Shown here in pieces: positions 21,759 through 30,662 of a DNA stretch of 64,000 bases (position 1 is its first letter; the number at the start of each line of letters is the position of its first letter). The notes under the pieces are model-generated. The model did no database searches. It saw only the letters and a list, made by a program, of their open reading frames with translations, and was not told the DNA's origin. Source of the stretch: Idiomarina loihiensis (GTDB lineage: Bacteria > Pseudomonadota > Gammaproteobacteria > Enterobacterales > Alteromonadaceae). Both the position numbers and the translations under genes were made by a program. The DNA is taken from contig NZ_CP074112.1 of assembly GCF_024584785.1 (NCBI RefSeq), positions 2,108,001 to 2,172,000 on the forward strand, read 5' to 3'.

Positions 21759-22952
21759 ATGAAGAACGATTTTTATCAACAGCTTGAAGCCCAGCTCGTG
21801 GAGCTTGAAAACGAAGGCTTGTACAAAAACGAACGCATCATTTTAGGCGACCAAGACGCTGAAATCGAAGTAGGTAACGGCGAGTCCGTACTTAACTTCT
21901 GCGCCAATAACTACCTTGGTTTGGCCAATAATTCTGAACTGATTGCGGCAGCAAAGCAAGGTCTAGATGAACACGGCTTTGGTACCGCATCAGTACGTTT
22001 TATCTGTGGTACCCAAAACATTCACAAGCAATTAGAAGCTAAATTGAGTGAGTTCTTAGGTACCGAAGATACCATTCTTTATTCATCATGCTTTGATGCC
22101 AATGGCGGCTTATTTGAGACCCTCATGGGCCCCGAAGATGCCATCATCAGTGACGAGCTTAATCATGCCTCGATTATTGATGGAATTAGATTGAGCAAGG
22201 CGAAGCGCTATCGTTACAAAAATAACGATATGGCCGACCTTGAAACTCAACTAAAACAAGCAAAAGCCGACGGCGCTCGTAACATTCTGGTAGCCACCGA
22301 TGGTGTGTTCTCAATGGATGGCGTGATTGCCAACCTTAAGGGCATTTGTGATTTAGCCGATGAATATGGCGCCCTGGTGATGATGGACGACTGTCATGCC
22401 ACAGGTTTTTTAGGTGCTAACGGTAAAGGTACTCACGAGTACTGCGAGGTCATGGGCCGCGTTGATATTATTACCGGCACCCTCGGTAAAGCATTGGGTG
22501 GCGCTTCAGGTGGTTACACCTCAGGTAAAAAGCCAGTGATTGATTGGTTGCGTCAGCGCTCGCGTCCTTATCTGTTCTCCAACTCAGTGGCACCTGCGAT
22601 TGTGCAAGCCTCTATCCGCGTACTTGAGATGCTTGAGCAAGGCCATGAGCGACGCCAGAAACTTTGGGATAATGCTAACTACTTCCGTGAGCAAATGACT
22701 GCCGCTGGCTTTACTTTAAGCGGTGCAGATCATGCCATTATTCCAGTGATGATTGGTGATGCGCGCCTGGCCTCAGAAATGGCTGACCGGATGCTTAAAG
22801 AAGGTATCTATGTGGTCGGTTTCTCATTCCCTGTGGTGCCGCGTGGTAAAGCTCGTATTCGTACGCAAATGAATGCTGCCCATAGTCGTGAGCAGCTTGA
22901 CCGTGCTATTGATGCCTTTACCCGTATTGGTAAAGACCTCGGAATTATTTAA
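21759..22952 (+). CDS. kbl: 2-amino-3-ketobutyrate coenzyme A ligase (glycine C-acetyltransferase)
   Basis: A 397-residue PLP enzyme of the alpha-oxoamine synthase family. The Schiff-base lysine lies in GTLGKALGG, and [10 protein letters not shown] and NNYLGLANN are conserved. It cleaves 2-amino-3-ketobutyrate with CoA to glycine and acetyl-CoA, the second step of threonine catabolism. tdh follows 12 bases after the stop with its own AAGGAG, the usual kbl-tdh operon. Confidence 0.96.
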   Translation: MKNDFYQQLEAQLVELENEGLYKNERIILGDQDAEIEVGNGESVLNFCANNYLGLANNSELIAAAKQGLDEHGFGTASVRFICGTQNIHKQLEAKLSEFLGTEDTILYSSCFDANGGLFETLMGPEDAIISDELNHASIIDGIRLSKAKRYRYKNNDMADLETQLKQAKADGARNILVATDGVFSMDGVIANLKGICDLADEYGALVMMDDCHATGFLGANGKGTHEYCEVMGRVDIITGTLGKALGGASGGYTSGKKPVIDWLRQRSRPYLFSNSVAPAIVQASIRVLEMLEQGHERRQKLWDNANYFREQMTAAGFTLSGADHAIIPVMIGDARLASEMADRMLKEGIYVVGFSFPVVPRGKARIRTQMNAAHSREQLDRAIDAFTRIGKDLGII

Positions 22953-22964
22953 GGAGTGTTGCCC

Positions 22965-23990
22965 ATGAAAGCGCTCGCTAAATTACATGCAGAACCCGGC
23001 ATTTGGATGACCGAGGTTGAACAACCTGAATACGGTTACAACGATCTCCTTATTCGGATCAAGAAAACCGCTATTTGCGGTACTGACGTACACATTTACA
23101 AATGGGACGAGTGGTCACAAAAAACCATTCCAGTACCTATGGTGGTTGGCCATGAATACGTTGGTGTCGTTGAAGCCATGGGTGATGGCGTGCGTGGTTT
23201 TACCAAAGGTGACCGCGTATCGGGCGAAGGCCATATCACCTGTGGCTACTGCCGTAACTGCCGTGCCGGGCGTCGGCATTTATGCCGCAATACCGTAGGC
23301 GTTGGCGTTAACCGTTCGGGTGCTTTTGCTGAATACTTGGTGATTCCAGCCGAGAATGCCTTTAAATTACCCGACGATATCAGCGATGATTTAGCGGCTA
23401 TCTTCGACCCTTTTGGTAATGCTGTCCACACCGCACTTGCTTTTGATTTAGTCGGCGAAGACGTGCTTATTACTGGAGCAGGCCCCATTGGTATTATGGC
23501 CGCGGCCGTTGCCCGCCATGTTGGGGCTCGCCACGTGGTGATCACCGATGTCAACCAGTACCGGTTAGATCTAGCGAAGCAAATGGGCGCAACTCGTGCC
23601 GTTGACGTCAGCAAAGAAAATTTGCGCGATGTGATGCAAGAACTAGGCATGAAAGAAGGCTTTGACGTAGGTCTTGAAATGTCAGGGGTGCCTTCGGCAT
23701 TTTCACAAATGCTAGAAACCATGAACCATGGTGGCAAAATCGCCATGCTCGGGATCCCACCACAAAGCGTTGCTATCGATTGGAACCAAGTCATTTTCAA
23801 AGGCTTAGTTATTAAAGGCATTTACGGCCGCGAAATGTTTGAAACCTGGTACAAAATGGCCAGCTTACTGCAATCAGGGCTAGATTTATCACCTATTCTA
23901 ACCCATAGTTTGCCGGTTGCTGACTTCCAGCAAGGTTTTGATATCATGACTTCAGGTCAATCCGGTAAAGTCATTTTAGATTGGAGTTAA
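22965..23990 (+). CDS. tdh: L-threonine 3-dehydrogenase
   Basis: A 341-residue zinc-dependent medium-chain dehydrogenase that oxidises threonine to 2-amino-3-ketobutyrate with NAD+. Motifs are AICGTDVHI (catalytic zinc Cys), GHEYVGVVE, the structural-zinc Cys cluster [15 protein letters not shown], and the Rossmann GAGPIGIMA. The ATG at 22965 is preceded by AAGGAG and gives exactly the 341 residues of E. coli Tdh; an in-frame GTG at 22956 overlaps the ribosome-binding site and is rejected. Confidence 0.97.
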   Translation: MKALAKLHAEPGIWMTEVEQPEYGYNDLLIRIKKTAICGTDVHIYKWDEWSQKTIPVPMVVGHEYVGVVEAMGDGVRGFTKGDRVSGEGHITCGYCRNCRAGRRHLCRNTVGVGVNRSGAFAEYLVIPAENAFKLPDDISDDLAAIFDPFGNAVHTALAFDLVGEDVLITGAGPIGIMAAAVARHVGARHVVITDVNQYRLDLAKQMGATRAVDVSKENLRDVMQELGMKEGFDVGLEMSGVPSAFSQMLETMNHGGKIAMLGIPPQSVAIDWNQVIFKGLVIKGIYGREMFETWYKMASLLQSGLDLSPILTHSLPVADFQQGFDIMTSGQSGKVILDWS

Positions 23991-23997
23991 GCTTACT

Positions 23998-24321
23998 ATG
24001 GCAGAATTTACGCGTATCAACTGTGCTACCGCGCACCAACTATGGCAGCAGGGCAACACGGCATTCGCCGATATTCGCGATGCGCGTTCATTCGCCATGG
24101 GCCATATCCCAGGGGCTGTGCATTTAACCGATGCCAGCCTCAATGAGTTTTTGCAGCAGTTAGATGACGAGCAACAGGTGGTCGTGGTTTGTTACCATGG
24201 TAACAGTAGTCAAGGTGCCGCCCAGTATTTGGCTGGCCAAGGCATTGAGCTCGTCAGTAGCCTTGATGGTGGCATGACGGCGTGGGGCCAACAATATCCT
24301 GAGGCTATGGAGCGCGGTTAA
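23998..24321 (+). CDS. glpE: Thiosulfate sulfurtransferase GlpE
   Basis: A 107-residue single-domain rhodanese. The active-site loop is CYHGNSSQ with catalytic C65, the same position as in E. coli GlpE (108 residues). It moves sulfane sulfur from thiosulfate to cyanide or thioredoxin in vitro; the physiological acceptor is uncertain. It starts 7 bases after tdh and ends directly against glpG (zero spacing), so it belongs to the kbl-to-ubiA run. glpD and glpR, its E. coli neighbours, are not here. Confidence 0.92.
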   Translation: MAEFTRINCATAHQLWQQGNTAFADIRDARSFAMGHIPGAVHLTDASLNEFLQQLDDEQQVVVVCYHGNSSQGAAQYLAGQGIELVSSLDGGMTAWGQQYPEAMERG

Positions 24322-25161
24322 ATGCAAAAGCTGATGAGTACTGAAGATGCTGAGTTAATGGCCAAAACCTACCGGTTCTTAAGCCAGCGCGGCGTTCCAG
24401 TCACCGTCAGCGAACATGGTAGCCAGTTAGAGTTATGGCTTACCGTGGCGAGTTACAGTGCGCATGCGAAGGCGCTGTTGCAAGAGCTCAAGCACCATCC
24501 CGAGTTACTCGATCAAGCCGAACCGGCGCACACGCCTGCGTCCGCAAGCAGTCATGCCACCCCTAGTTTGCTCAAGCAACTGTTGCAACAAAGTGGTTGG
24601 TTTACTGCGGGGTATGCACTGTTAGTAGTGCTGGTCTTTGCAGGGCTACAACTCGATGCGCTGCAAGAGCCGATATTATACGCCTTGCTCTATAATCCCG
24701 ATTCGTTTGAGCAACTACCATGGGCTCAACCTTGGCGCTTGTTAACCCCGGCTTTGTTGCACTTTAGTGCCATGCATATTTTGTTTAATGTGTTTTGGTG
24801 GTGGTATTTAGGCGGCCGTTTTGAGCGCTATTATGGCTCAAAATGGCTGATTTTAACCTACGTTTGCGTAGCGCTGGTCTCTAACACTGCACAGTTTATG
24901 GTAAGTGGCCCGTATTTTGGCGGTTTATCGGGTGTGGTTTATGGTCTTTTTGGCCTAGCCGTGGTGGTTGCATGGAATCGTCCTCGCCACCCGCTCTTTC
25001 TACCCCGTGGATTAATCATCTTTATGTTGGCTTGGCTGCTGTTAGGCTACACCGACTTACTTTGGGTGAATGTTGCTAACACCGCCCACACCGCAGGTTT
25101 AGTCAGTGGCTTAGTGGTTGGTGCACTGATCCAGTGGCTAAGCCGTTTCAGCACCAAATAA
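24322..25161 (+). CDS. glpG: Rhomboid intramembrane serine protease GlpG
   Basis: A 279-residue GlpG. An N-terminal cytoplasmic domain (about 1-70) and linker precede six membrane helices. The catalytic dyad is Ser203 in GLSGVVYGLFG and His256 in NTAHTAGL, matching S201/H254 of E. coli GlpG. Other rhomboid signatures are visible: HILFNVFWWWYLGG (the HxxxN oxyanion helix) and the L1-loop WR. The start codon follows the glpE stop with no gap, implying translational coupling. Confidence 0.95.
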   Translation: MQKLMSTEDAELMAKTYRFLSQRGVPVTVSEHGSQLELWLTVASYSAHAKALLQELKHHPELLDQAEPAHTPASASSHATPSLLKQLLQQSGWFTAGYALLVVLVFAGLQLDALQEPILYALLYNPDSFEQLPWAQPWRLLTPALLHFSAMHILFNVFWWWYLGGRFERYYGSKWLILTYVCVALVSNTAQFMVSGPYFGGLSGVVYGLFGLAVVVAWNRPRHPLFLPRGLIIFMLAWLLLGYTDLLWVNVANTAHTAGLVSGLVVGALIQWLSRFSTK

Positions 25162-25170
25162 GGTTTTAAT

Positions 25171-25791
25171 ATGGGGTTTTTACTTCCCAATGGGGTTAAC
25201 TTTCCGGTGATTGGGGTGGCGCAACAAGCGAACTGGTGCAAGGCCGAGGCCCAACACCTAAGCCAGCATGCTGAGCTCGATAGTTGGTTACAAGACCCGC
25301 AATCCCTTACCGCCAAACTCAAACAGCATAGCAGTGATTTTCAGGTTATCGTTATCGGCCAGCAACCAGGTATCATTCGTGCCGATGAAGCCACTTGGCT
25401 GGGCACCCATCTAACCGGCGAACATGCGATTATCCGTGAGGTGCTGTTGTGCTGCGATGGCCAGCCTTGGGTGTTTGCGCGTAGTGTTTTTCCTGCCAGC
25501 GCCATGGATACCAAGCAGTTACAACTAGGCCAGCTTGGCGATAAACCCTTAGGGGCGCATCTGTTTGCCCAACCGGATCTGCAGCGCAGCGCGATTGAGG
25601 TCTGCTGCTTTGCCGATAACTCGGTAGTCAGTGACCTCAATCAACAACTCGGTTTTGCTCGCCAACAGTTATGGGGACGCCGCAGTTGCTTTACTGCAGC
25701 ACAACAACAAGTGCTGGTAGCAGAAGTGTTTATTGGCGCTTCCATACCAGCTCAGTTGGCGTTATCTGCTAGTTCATCAAGGGGAAGTTAA
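25171..25791 (+). CDS. ubiC: Chorismate lyase UbiC
   Basis: A 206-residue protein matching chorismate-pyruvate lyase, which makes 4-hydroxybenzoate for ubiquinone. The arginine in AIIREVLL and the glutamate in VLVAEVFI occupy the positions of E. coli R76 and E155. The preceding WGRRSCF fits the family's W-RRS-F segment. Overall similarity to enterobacterial UbiC looks low, as is usual for this family. ubiA begins two bases after its stop, which strongly supports the call. Confidence 0.85.
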   Translation: MGFLLPNGVNFPVIGVAQQANWCKAEAQHLSQHAELDSWLQDPQSLTAKLKQHSSDFQVIVIGQQPGIIRADEATWLGTHLTGEHAIIREVLLCCDGQPWVFARSVFPASAMDTKQLQLGQLGDKPLGAHLFAQPDLQRSAIEVCCFADNSVVSDLNQQLGFARQQLWGRRSCFTAAQQQVLVAEVFIGASIPAQLALSASSSRGS

Positions 25792-25792
25792 C

Positions 25793-26656
25793 ATGACCAA
25801 CATGCGTTCGTTGGCGCGGGCAAGCTGGCAGCTGATGCGTGCTGACCGCCCCATTGGCACCCTATTGTTAGGTTGGCCTACGTTAATCGCTTTGTTCATT
25901 GCTGGTAACGGAAACCCTCCGTTAAAAGTGGTGGTGTTATTTATGCTGGGTGTGTTTGTGATGCGTTCGGCTGGCTGTGTCATTAATGATTACGCTGATC
26001 GCCACATAGATGCTCATGTCACTCGTACTAAACAACGACCGCTAGCAACGGGGGCTATCAAGCCTTGGCAGGCGCTCGTTTTGTTTGTTGGCTTGTTACT
26101 CATTGCCCTACTGATAGTTTTGCAATTTAATTTAGCGACTATTTTACTAAGTATCGCTGCTGTTGCCGTAGCTACTCTCTATCCCTTCTGTAAACGTTTT
26201 ACCCAGCTGCCCCAAGTAGTGCTGGGCATTGCCTTCAGTTTTGGCGTGCTGATGCCCTTTACCGCGTTGGAGCAAGGCTTACCCTTGGTGGCTTGGCTGC
26301 TGTTTTTCGCCAATATCGCTTGGACGGTTGCCTACGATACCGAGTACGCCATGGCGGACAGACCTGATGATTTAAAGATTGGGGTGAAATCTACAGCTAT
26401 TTTGTTTGCTGGCTTTGATAAGCTGGCGATTTTTAGCCTGCAAGTGATTACCCTGCTGCTACTACTGTGGCTAGGCATTGAACTAGCTTATGGATTAGCC
26501 TATTGGCTGGGGTTAAGTATCGTGGCAATACTGTTTTTATGGCAGCAAAAGATGATTTGGTGGCGCGAGCCTGATGCCTGTTTTAAGGCCTTTTTACACA
26601 ACAATCATGTAGGCTGGATCCTTACGCTGGCGGTCGCGCTCGAGTACTGGTTTTAA
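25793..26656 (+). CDS. ubiA: 4-hydroxybenzoate octaprenyltransferase UbiA
   Basis: A membrane prenyltransferase of about 287 residues. It attaches the polyprenyl chain to 4-hydroxybenzoate in ubiquinone synthesis. The first Asp-rich motif is NDYADRHIDAHVTRTKQRPL and the second DTEYAMADRPDD; 8-9 hydrophobic helices are evident. I choose the ATG at 25793 (AAGGGGAAG upstream, family-like start MRADRPIGTLLL soon after). The frame extends to 25733, but that would overlap ubiC by 59 bases. A strong terminator follows. Confidence 0.95.
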   Translation: MTNMRSLARASWQLMRADRPIGTLLLGWPTLIALFIAGNGNPPLKVVVLFMLGVFVMRSAGCVINDYADRHIDAHVTRTKQRPLATGAIKPWQALVLFVGLLLIALLIVLQFNLATILLSIAAVAVATLYPFCKRFTQLPQVVLGIAFSFGVLMPFTALEQGLPLVAWLLFFANIAWTVAYDTEYAMADRPDDLKIGVKSTAILFAGFDKLAIFSLQVITLLLLLWLGIELAYGLAYWLGLSIVAILFLWQQKMIWWREPDACFKAFLHNNHVGWILTLAVALEYWF

Positions 26657-26679
26657 GTTTTTAGGTTCAAGCTAAGCTA

Positions 26680-26717
26680 GCGCAAGCCCGGTCTGCACCG
26701 AGCTTGCGCATTTTTTT
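26680..26717. terminator. Intrinsic terminator after ubiA
   Basis: GCGCAAGC (26680-26687) pairs with GCTTGCGC (26702-26709), extended inside by GGT/ACC (26690-26692 with 26697-26699). Seven T follow (26711-26717). It ends the kbl-ubiA run and abuts the stop of the convergent plsB. Confidence 0.88.
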
Positions 26718-29178
26718 ACTCGCTGGTGGAGGTATCCGCCTGCATCAACAGTTGTTGCACCGATTGCCTAATGGTTTGCAGCACAGTAGGTTCTAACAAC
26801 ACATCGATTGCATCACTGAACAAGCCTACCCGCGCATCAGCCAACAACATGCCGTCGGTATTAACGCTGATGTAACCCTCACGCTTAATGGTCGCAACCA
26901 AGGTTGTCAGTACTTTTCGATCAAAGAACTCTGGCGCATTAACCCCATGAATGGCACTCAAACGTTCCGCCAGCGTCACTGCATGCTGCTCTAAATCGCT
27001 ACGACTTATTGGCTGCGCTTGCTGTAATAGCTCCAACACAATAGCATAGCGCTGCAAGGTTTCACTGGCGCTGCGGGCCAAGAGTACCAATTGGAAATAA
27101 CGCTGCGAATCACGTGCAGGTACGCCATAAACACAGTCTTGCTCGTTGGTTAACAAACCAATCTGTACGTAATGTTCTAATAATGCGGCTACCCAAAGCT
27201 CGATATCTTGTTCTGGATGACTCAAAAAGAGTTCATCGCGCAATAGGGGCTGCAGTTGTTTTATTAAGGCCTGCAAGCCCGCGATACCAAACTTTTTATG
27301 CCCCATCGCATAGGCGGCCACGATTGCAGGCACGATCACCATGTGGATGATATTATTACGGTAATAGGTCATGGCGATGGCCGTGGTACCGTCTAGCCGA
27401 ATCAATTCCCCCATGGTATCGGCTTCTACCACAAACTTATCGTGTCGTTTCGCAAGTTCCCACAATTCAGCACCCGTTTGGTCTGGAATATAGGCATCCT
27501 TACTGTAAGGCACATGGCGCAAAATATCTGTGTATAAGTCCAGTTGGCCAATCAGTTCTTCACGAGTTAACGCATGGTGCTCAGAGCTGAGAATGGCTAG
27601 CGCCGACAAGTTAATGCTATTCAACGCCGCCGCATTATTGATTCGACACATGATTTCATCAGCCAACACATTTACGGTTGGGGTTAACCATTGGGGCCGC
27701 GATGGCTCCTCGGCACCCAACGTAATAGATTCACGCCAGTTCGGCTGCAATTTATCTAAGGTATCACCAAGGTTAATAGGGTCGCCAAAGGAGACATAGC
27801 CTTGGCCAAAATTACGTAAATGACGCAAACTACTCAGCACCTGCCATACGGATTCTTTCTCTTTGGACTTACCTTTAAGCTCTTTTAAGTAAGTACCCAC
27901 TTCCATGACATGCTCGTATCCTAAGTACACAGGCACCAAGGATATCGGGCGCTGTTGCCCACGTAACATGCCTTGAATGGTCATCGCAACCATACCTGTT
28001 TTAGGGTGTAACAAACGTCCGGTTCTGCTGCGTCCACCCTCGGTAAAATATTCTACTGGGTAACCCTTTTGGAACAGGCGGTTTAAGTATTCACGAAACA
28101 CCGTCGAGTAGAGTTTGTTGCCTTTGAAGCTACGGCGGATAAAAAAAGCACCGCCCCGACGGAAAATAGGACCCGCCGGGAAAAAGTCTAAGTTCACCCC
28201 CGCAGCAATGTGCGGCGGTACTAAACCTTCTTTATAAATAACATAACTTAACAGCAGATAATCCATGTGCGAGCGGTGACACGGCACATAGATCACCTCA
28301 TGCCCGGCTTGCGCTAGCTCGCGAATACGCTCGCCGCCATCCACATGGATCCCGTTATAAATACGACTCCAACACCAGGTCATAAAGCGGTCTAAAAGAC
28401 GCACTAAGGTATCGTTATAGTTAGCAGCTATTTCATGCAAGTATTTTTCAGCAGTCTTACGCGCTTGTGCTTCGGTTTGCTTTTTGCTCTTCGCCTCATC
28501 AGCGATGGCTTGGCGTAACGCTGGCGTATCCAGGAGGTCTTGAATCACCACCGCCCGTTCCGTCATCTTCGGCCCTGCAACTGCGTGGCGCATCCGGACA
28601 AAATGCACTCGTGCCACCCGCGCCAGCTTATGCGCTAGATGCTTGGTACTACCGCGCTGTTCGGCCATCTCTTGCAATTGCACCGGCCGACTGCCACGCA
28701 CCAGAATATGCCGACCCGAGAACAGCACCAGCCAAAATTTACGCCAATGTCCTGGGTTATCCACATCTGCAATCATGGTGCGCCCCTGCCGTCGCTCCTG
28801 ACCGGCTTGGCGCCCCCAAAATAAGCCCACTGGCACCAAGGAAACCGCCAAGCTTCGATCCTGTTGATGGGCATTAAGCAACTGTTCGAAATCTTTAATC
28901 GCCTGTTGGGCACTATGCTGGTCGGTCTGATCTAAATACATGACCCGCGCATACTCGTTACCGTTTAACAATAACGGCTGGGTAGGGTCAGGTAAGCCCG
29001 CTGCACGCAACGCTCGTTGGGCCACCAATAAGTCGGCATTGGACACACTGCGCATCACATACACCACGTGGTCGCTGCCCTTTAGCCCTTGTACCGACTC
29101 ATCAACAATAATCTCAAAGCGTGTTAACCAACGCACTGGCCAGTGCAACAGGCTGCGCCAAAAGCCTTTTAGACTCAT
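26716..29178 (-). CDS. plsB: Glycerol-3-phosphate acyltransferase PlsB
   Basis: An 820-residue membrane-associated acyltransferase that makes lysophosphatidate, the first step of phospholipid synthesis. The catalytic HX4D motif is in PCHRSHMDYLLL. Further acyltransferase blocks are FIRRSFKGN, EYFTEGGRSRTGRLL and VSLVPVYLGYEH-like sequence. The length is close to that of E. coli PlsB (807). It is divergent from lexA, a linkage also found in E. coli (plsB-dgkA-lexA), but dgkA is absent here. Confidence 0.96.
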   Translation of the reverse strand: MSLKGFWRSLLHWPVRWLTRFEIIVDESVQGLKGSDHVVYVMRSVSNADLLVAQRALRAAGLPDPTQPLLLNGNEYARVMYLDQTDQHSAQQAIKDFEQLLNAHQQDRSLAVSLVPVGLFWGRQAGQERRQGRTMIADVDNPGHWRKFWLVLFSGRHILVRGSRPVQLQEMAEQRGSTKHLAHKLARVARVHFVRMRHAVAGPKMTERAVVIQDLLDTPALRQAIADEAKSKKQTEAQARKTAEKYLHEIAANYNDTLVRLLDRFMTWCWSRIYNGIHVDGGERIRELAQAGHEVIYVPCHRSHMDYLLLSYVIYKEGLVPPHIAAGVNLDFFPAGPIFRRGGAFFIRRSFKGNKLYSTVFREYLNRLFQKGYPVEYFTEGGRSRTGRLLHPKTGMVAMTIQGMLRGQQRPISLVPVYLGYEHVMEVGTYLKELKGKSKEKESVWQVLSSLRHLRNFGQGYVSFGDPINLGDTLDKLQPNWRESITLGAEEPSRPQWLTPTVNVLADEIMCRINNAAALNSINLSALAILSSEHHALTREELIGQLDLYTDILRHVPYSKDAYIPDQTGAELWELAKRHDKFVVEADTMGELIRLDGTTAIAMTYYRNNIIHMVIVPAIVAAYAMGHKKFGIAGLQALIKQLQPLLRDELFLSHPEQDIELWVAALLEHYVQIGLLTNEQDCVYGVPARDSQRYFQLVLLARSASETLQRYAIVLELLQQAQPISRSDLEQHAVTLAERLSAIHGVNAPEFFDRKVLTTLVATIKREGYISVNTDGMLLADARVGLFSDAIDVLLEPTVLQTIRQSVQQLLMQADTSTSE

Positions 29179-29278
29179 GAACCTTCCTCGACAAAATGAA
29201 ACCCTTAAAGAATATCATTGTTGTTTGAATTTGTCTGATAGAAAAAAATTGCACAAAAAAGTTGCGATTCCAAAACAC

Positions 29279-29294
29279 CTGTATATACTCACAG
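29279..29294. promoter_or_regulatory. LexA (SOS) box 1 upstream of lexA
   Basis: CTGTATATACTCACAG matches the CTG-N10-CAG SOS-box pattern, with a TA-rich core. It lies 30 bases before the lexA ATG and, from memory, is identical to the first box of the E. coli lexA promoter. Confidence 0.92.
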
Positions 29295-29299
29295 TATTA

Positions 29300-29315
29300 C
29301 TGTATAGATAAACAG
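29300..29315. promoter_or_regulatory. LexA (SOS) box 2 upstream of lexA
   Basis: CTGTATAGATAAACAG is a second CTG-N10-CAG box, 5 bases after the first. The tandem arrangement predicts cooperative autorepression of lexA-sulA. It also covers the stretch just before the lexA ribosome-binding site. Confidence 0.9.
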
Positions 29316-29323
29316 GTAAACAT

Positions 29324-29941
29324 ATGCGTCCATTAACCCCTCGTCAGCAGCAAATTCTGACTTTAATCAAAGACAATATCGATGCCACTGGTATGCCACC
29401 CACCCGTGCTGAGATAGCTGAGCGTTTAGGTTTTCGTTCCGCTAATTCAGCCGAGGAGCATTTAAAAGCACTAGCCAAAAAAGGCGTGATTAAGATGATG
29501 CCTGGCATGTCTCGAGGTATCCAGTTAATGGAGGCAGAAGACGAAGCTCCAAGCGGTTTACCACTGATTGGTCAAGTAGCCGCAGGTGAACCTATTTTGG
29601 CGCAGGAGCACGTTGAGAGTCACGTTCAGGTTGACCAAAACCTGTTTCACCCGGCGGCTGATTTCCTGTTACGCGTTAACGGTATGAGCATGAAAGATAT
29701 CGGTATTCTCGATGGCGACTTACTAGCTGTTCACAAAACTCAAGAAGCTCGTAATGGCCAAATAGTGGTTGCTCGCGTTGAAGATGAGGTGACGGTAAAA
29801 CGCTTTGAACGACGCGGCAATGTTATTTTCCTACATCCCGAAAACGATGAGTTCGCCCCGATTAAAGTCGATTTAACCTCACAGTTTTTCACGATTGAAG
29901 GGTTAGCTGTAGGCGTGATTCGCAATGGAGCATGGTTATGA
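29324..29941 (+). CDS. lexA: SOS repressor LexA
   Basis: A 205-residue repressor. The N-terminal winged helix (1-70) has [27 protein letters not shown]. The cleavage site is AG in VAAGEPILA, and the S24 peptidase domain has Ser in VNGMSMKD and Lys in [13 protein letters not shown]. RecA-stimulated self-cleavage derepresses SOS genes. Two SOS boxes precede it. sulA overlaps its stop codon, placing the division inhibitor under the same control. Confidence 0.97.
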   Translation: MRPLTPRQQQILTLIKDNIDATGMPPTRAEIAERLGFRSANSAEEHLKALAKKGVIKMMPGMSRGIQLMEAEDEAPSGLPLIGQVAAGEPILAQEHVESHVQVDQNLFHPAADFLLRVNGMSMKDIGILDGDLLAVHKTQEARNGQIVVARVEDEVTVKRFERRGNVIFLHPENDEFAPIKVDLTSQFFTIEGLAVGVIRNGAWL

Positions 29942-30366
29942 GAAACAAATTTTATCACCACGATATGTTATCAGCAGTCCACGAAGTAACACCTGATACT
30001 TGGGCTAGTGAGCTTGAAACAACTGCAACAAGTTCATCCTTAGAGGCCTTGTTGCCGCGTTTACATGCCCTCTCATTGCGTTCTCACCAATGGGTGACCG
30101 TTATCGGTGCGACAAAAGATGTCGTAGAAAAATTGGTTGCAGCCGGGATCAGTCGTACCCGCATTCGATGGGTCTGCGGACGCAATCAAGACGAGCGCGA
30201 ATGGGCAACTGAACAAGCCCTACTCGCAGGCACTAGCAGCATTGTTTTAAGCTGGTTAGGTGAATTAGCACCGCGTACTCAGCAACGTTTAAAAATGGCA
30301 AGTAAAGTTAGCCATACCCACAGTTTCATCTTTGATGAACAACCTTCACGTACCCCACTCCACTAA
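29932..30366 (+). CDS. sulA: SulA-like SOS cell-division inhibitor
   Basis: A 144-residue RecA-fold-like protein resembling the SulA/ImuA superfamily ([33 protein letters not shown]). It should bind FtsZ and block division during SOS. There are two starts, ATG 29932 and ATG 29938; the latter forms an ATGA overlap with the lexA stop and may be the real one. The lexA-sulA operon is known from Pseudomonas and several Alteromonadales. A strong terminator follows. The protein is divergent from E. coli SulA, so the call rests partly on position. Confidence 0.82.
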   Translation: MVMRNKFYHHDMLSAVHEVTPDTWASELETTATSSSLEALLPRLHALSLRSHQWVTVIGATKDVVEKLVAAGISRTRIRWVCGRNQDEREWATEQALLAGTSSIVLSWLGELAPRTQQRLKMASKVSHTHSFIFDEQPSRTPLH

Positions 30367-30388
30367 ATCTGCCGTGAAGGATTTGATA

Positions 30389-30416
30389 GGGCTGCCGTGA
30401 TGGCAGCCCTTTTTTT
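30389..30416 (+). terminator. Intrinsic terminator after lexA-sulA
   Basis: GGGCTGCC (30389-30396) and GGCAGCCC (30402-30409) form an 8-bp GC-rich stem with a 5-nt loop, followed by seven T. It separates the SOS operon from the cytochrome oxidase locus. Confidence 0.92.
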
Positions 30417-30662
30417 ATCCTTAAATGAAAAAAATCTTAACTTTTGCGGTGGCAATTTGTGCAGAAGGTGGTATTTTGATCAGGCATTAACTGCTAACAC
30501 AATAAATAAAAACAAATATTGATACACAACAACAAAGGGTTAGTGGGGAAAGCGATTTTCGAAGGAAATGCTGTTCCTTTTTCTACTCACCTCTTTGTTC
30601 TTCAGGCAAGCACTTCGGTGTAATCGCGGTTACCGCGTCGGAAGAATGAGAGGAGCTGTCGC
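30417..30662 (+). promoter_or_regulatory. AT-rich spacer and structured leader upstream of coxB
   Basis: This 246-base non-coding stretch precedes the oxidase genes. It is AT-rich to about 30540 and then contains two hairpins. AAGGAA/TTCCTT (30562-30567 with 30574-30579) is followed by TTTC, and CGCGG/CCGCG (30625-30629 with 30633-30637) forms part of the odd palindrome CGCGGTTACCGCG. GAGGAG (30650-30655) is the coxB ribosome-binding site. I see no open frame and cannot place the promoter with confidence. Confidence 0.4.
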
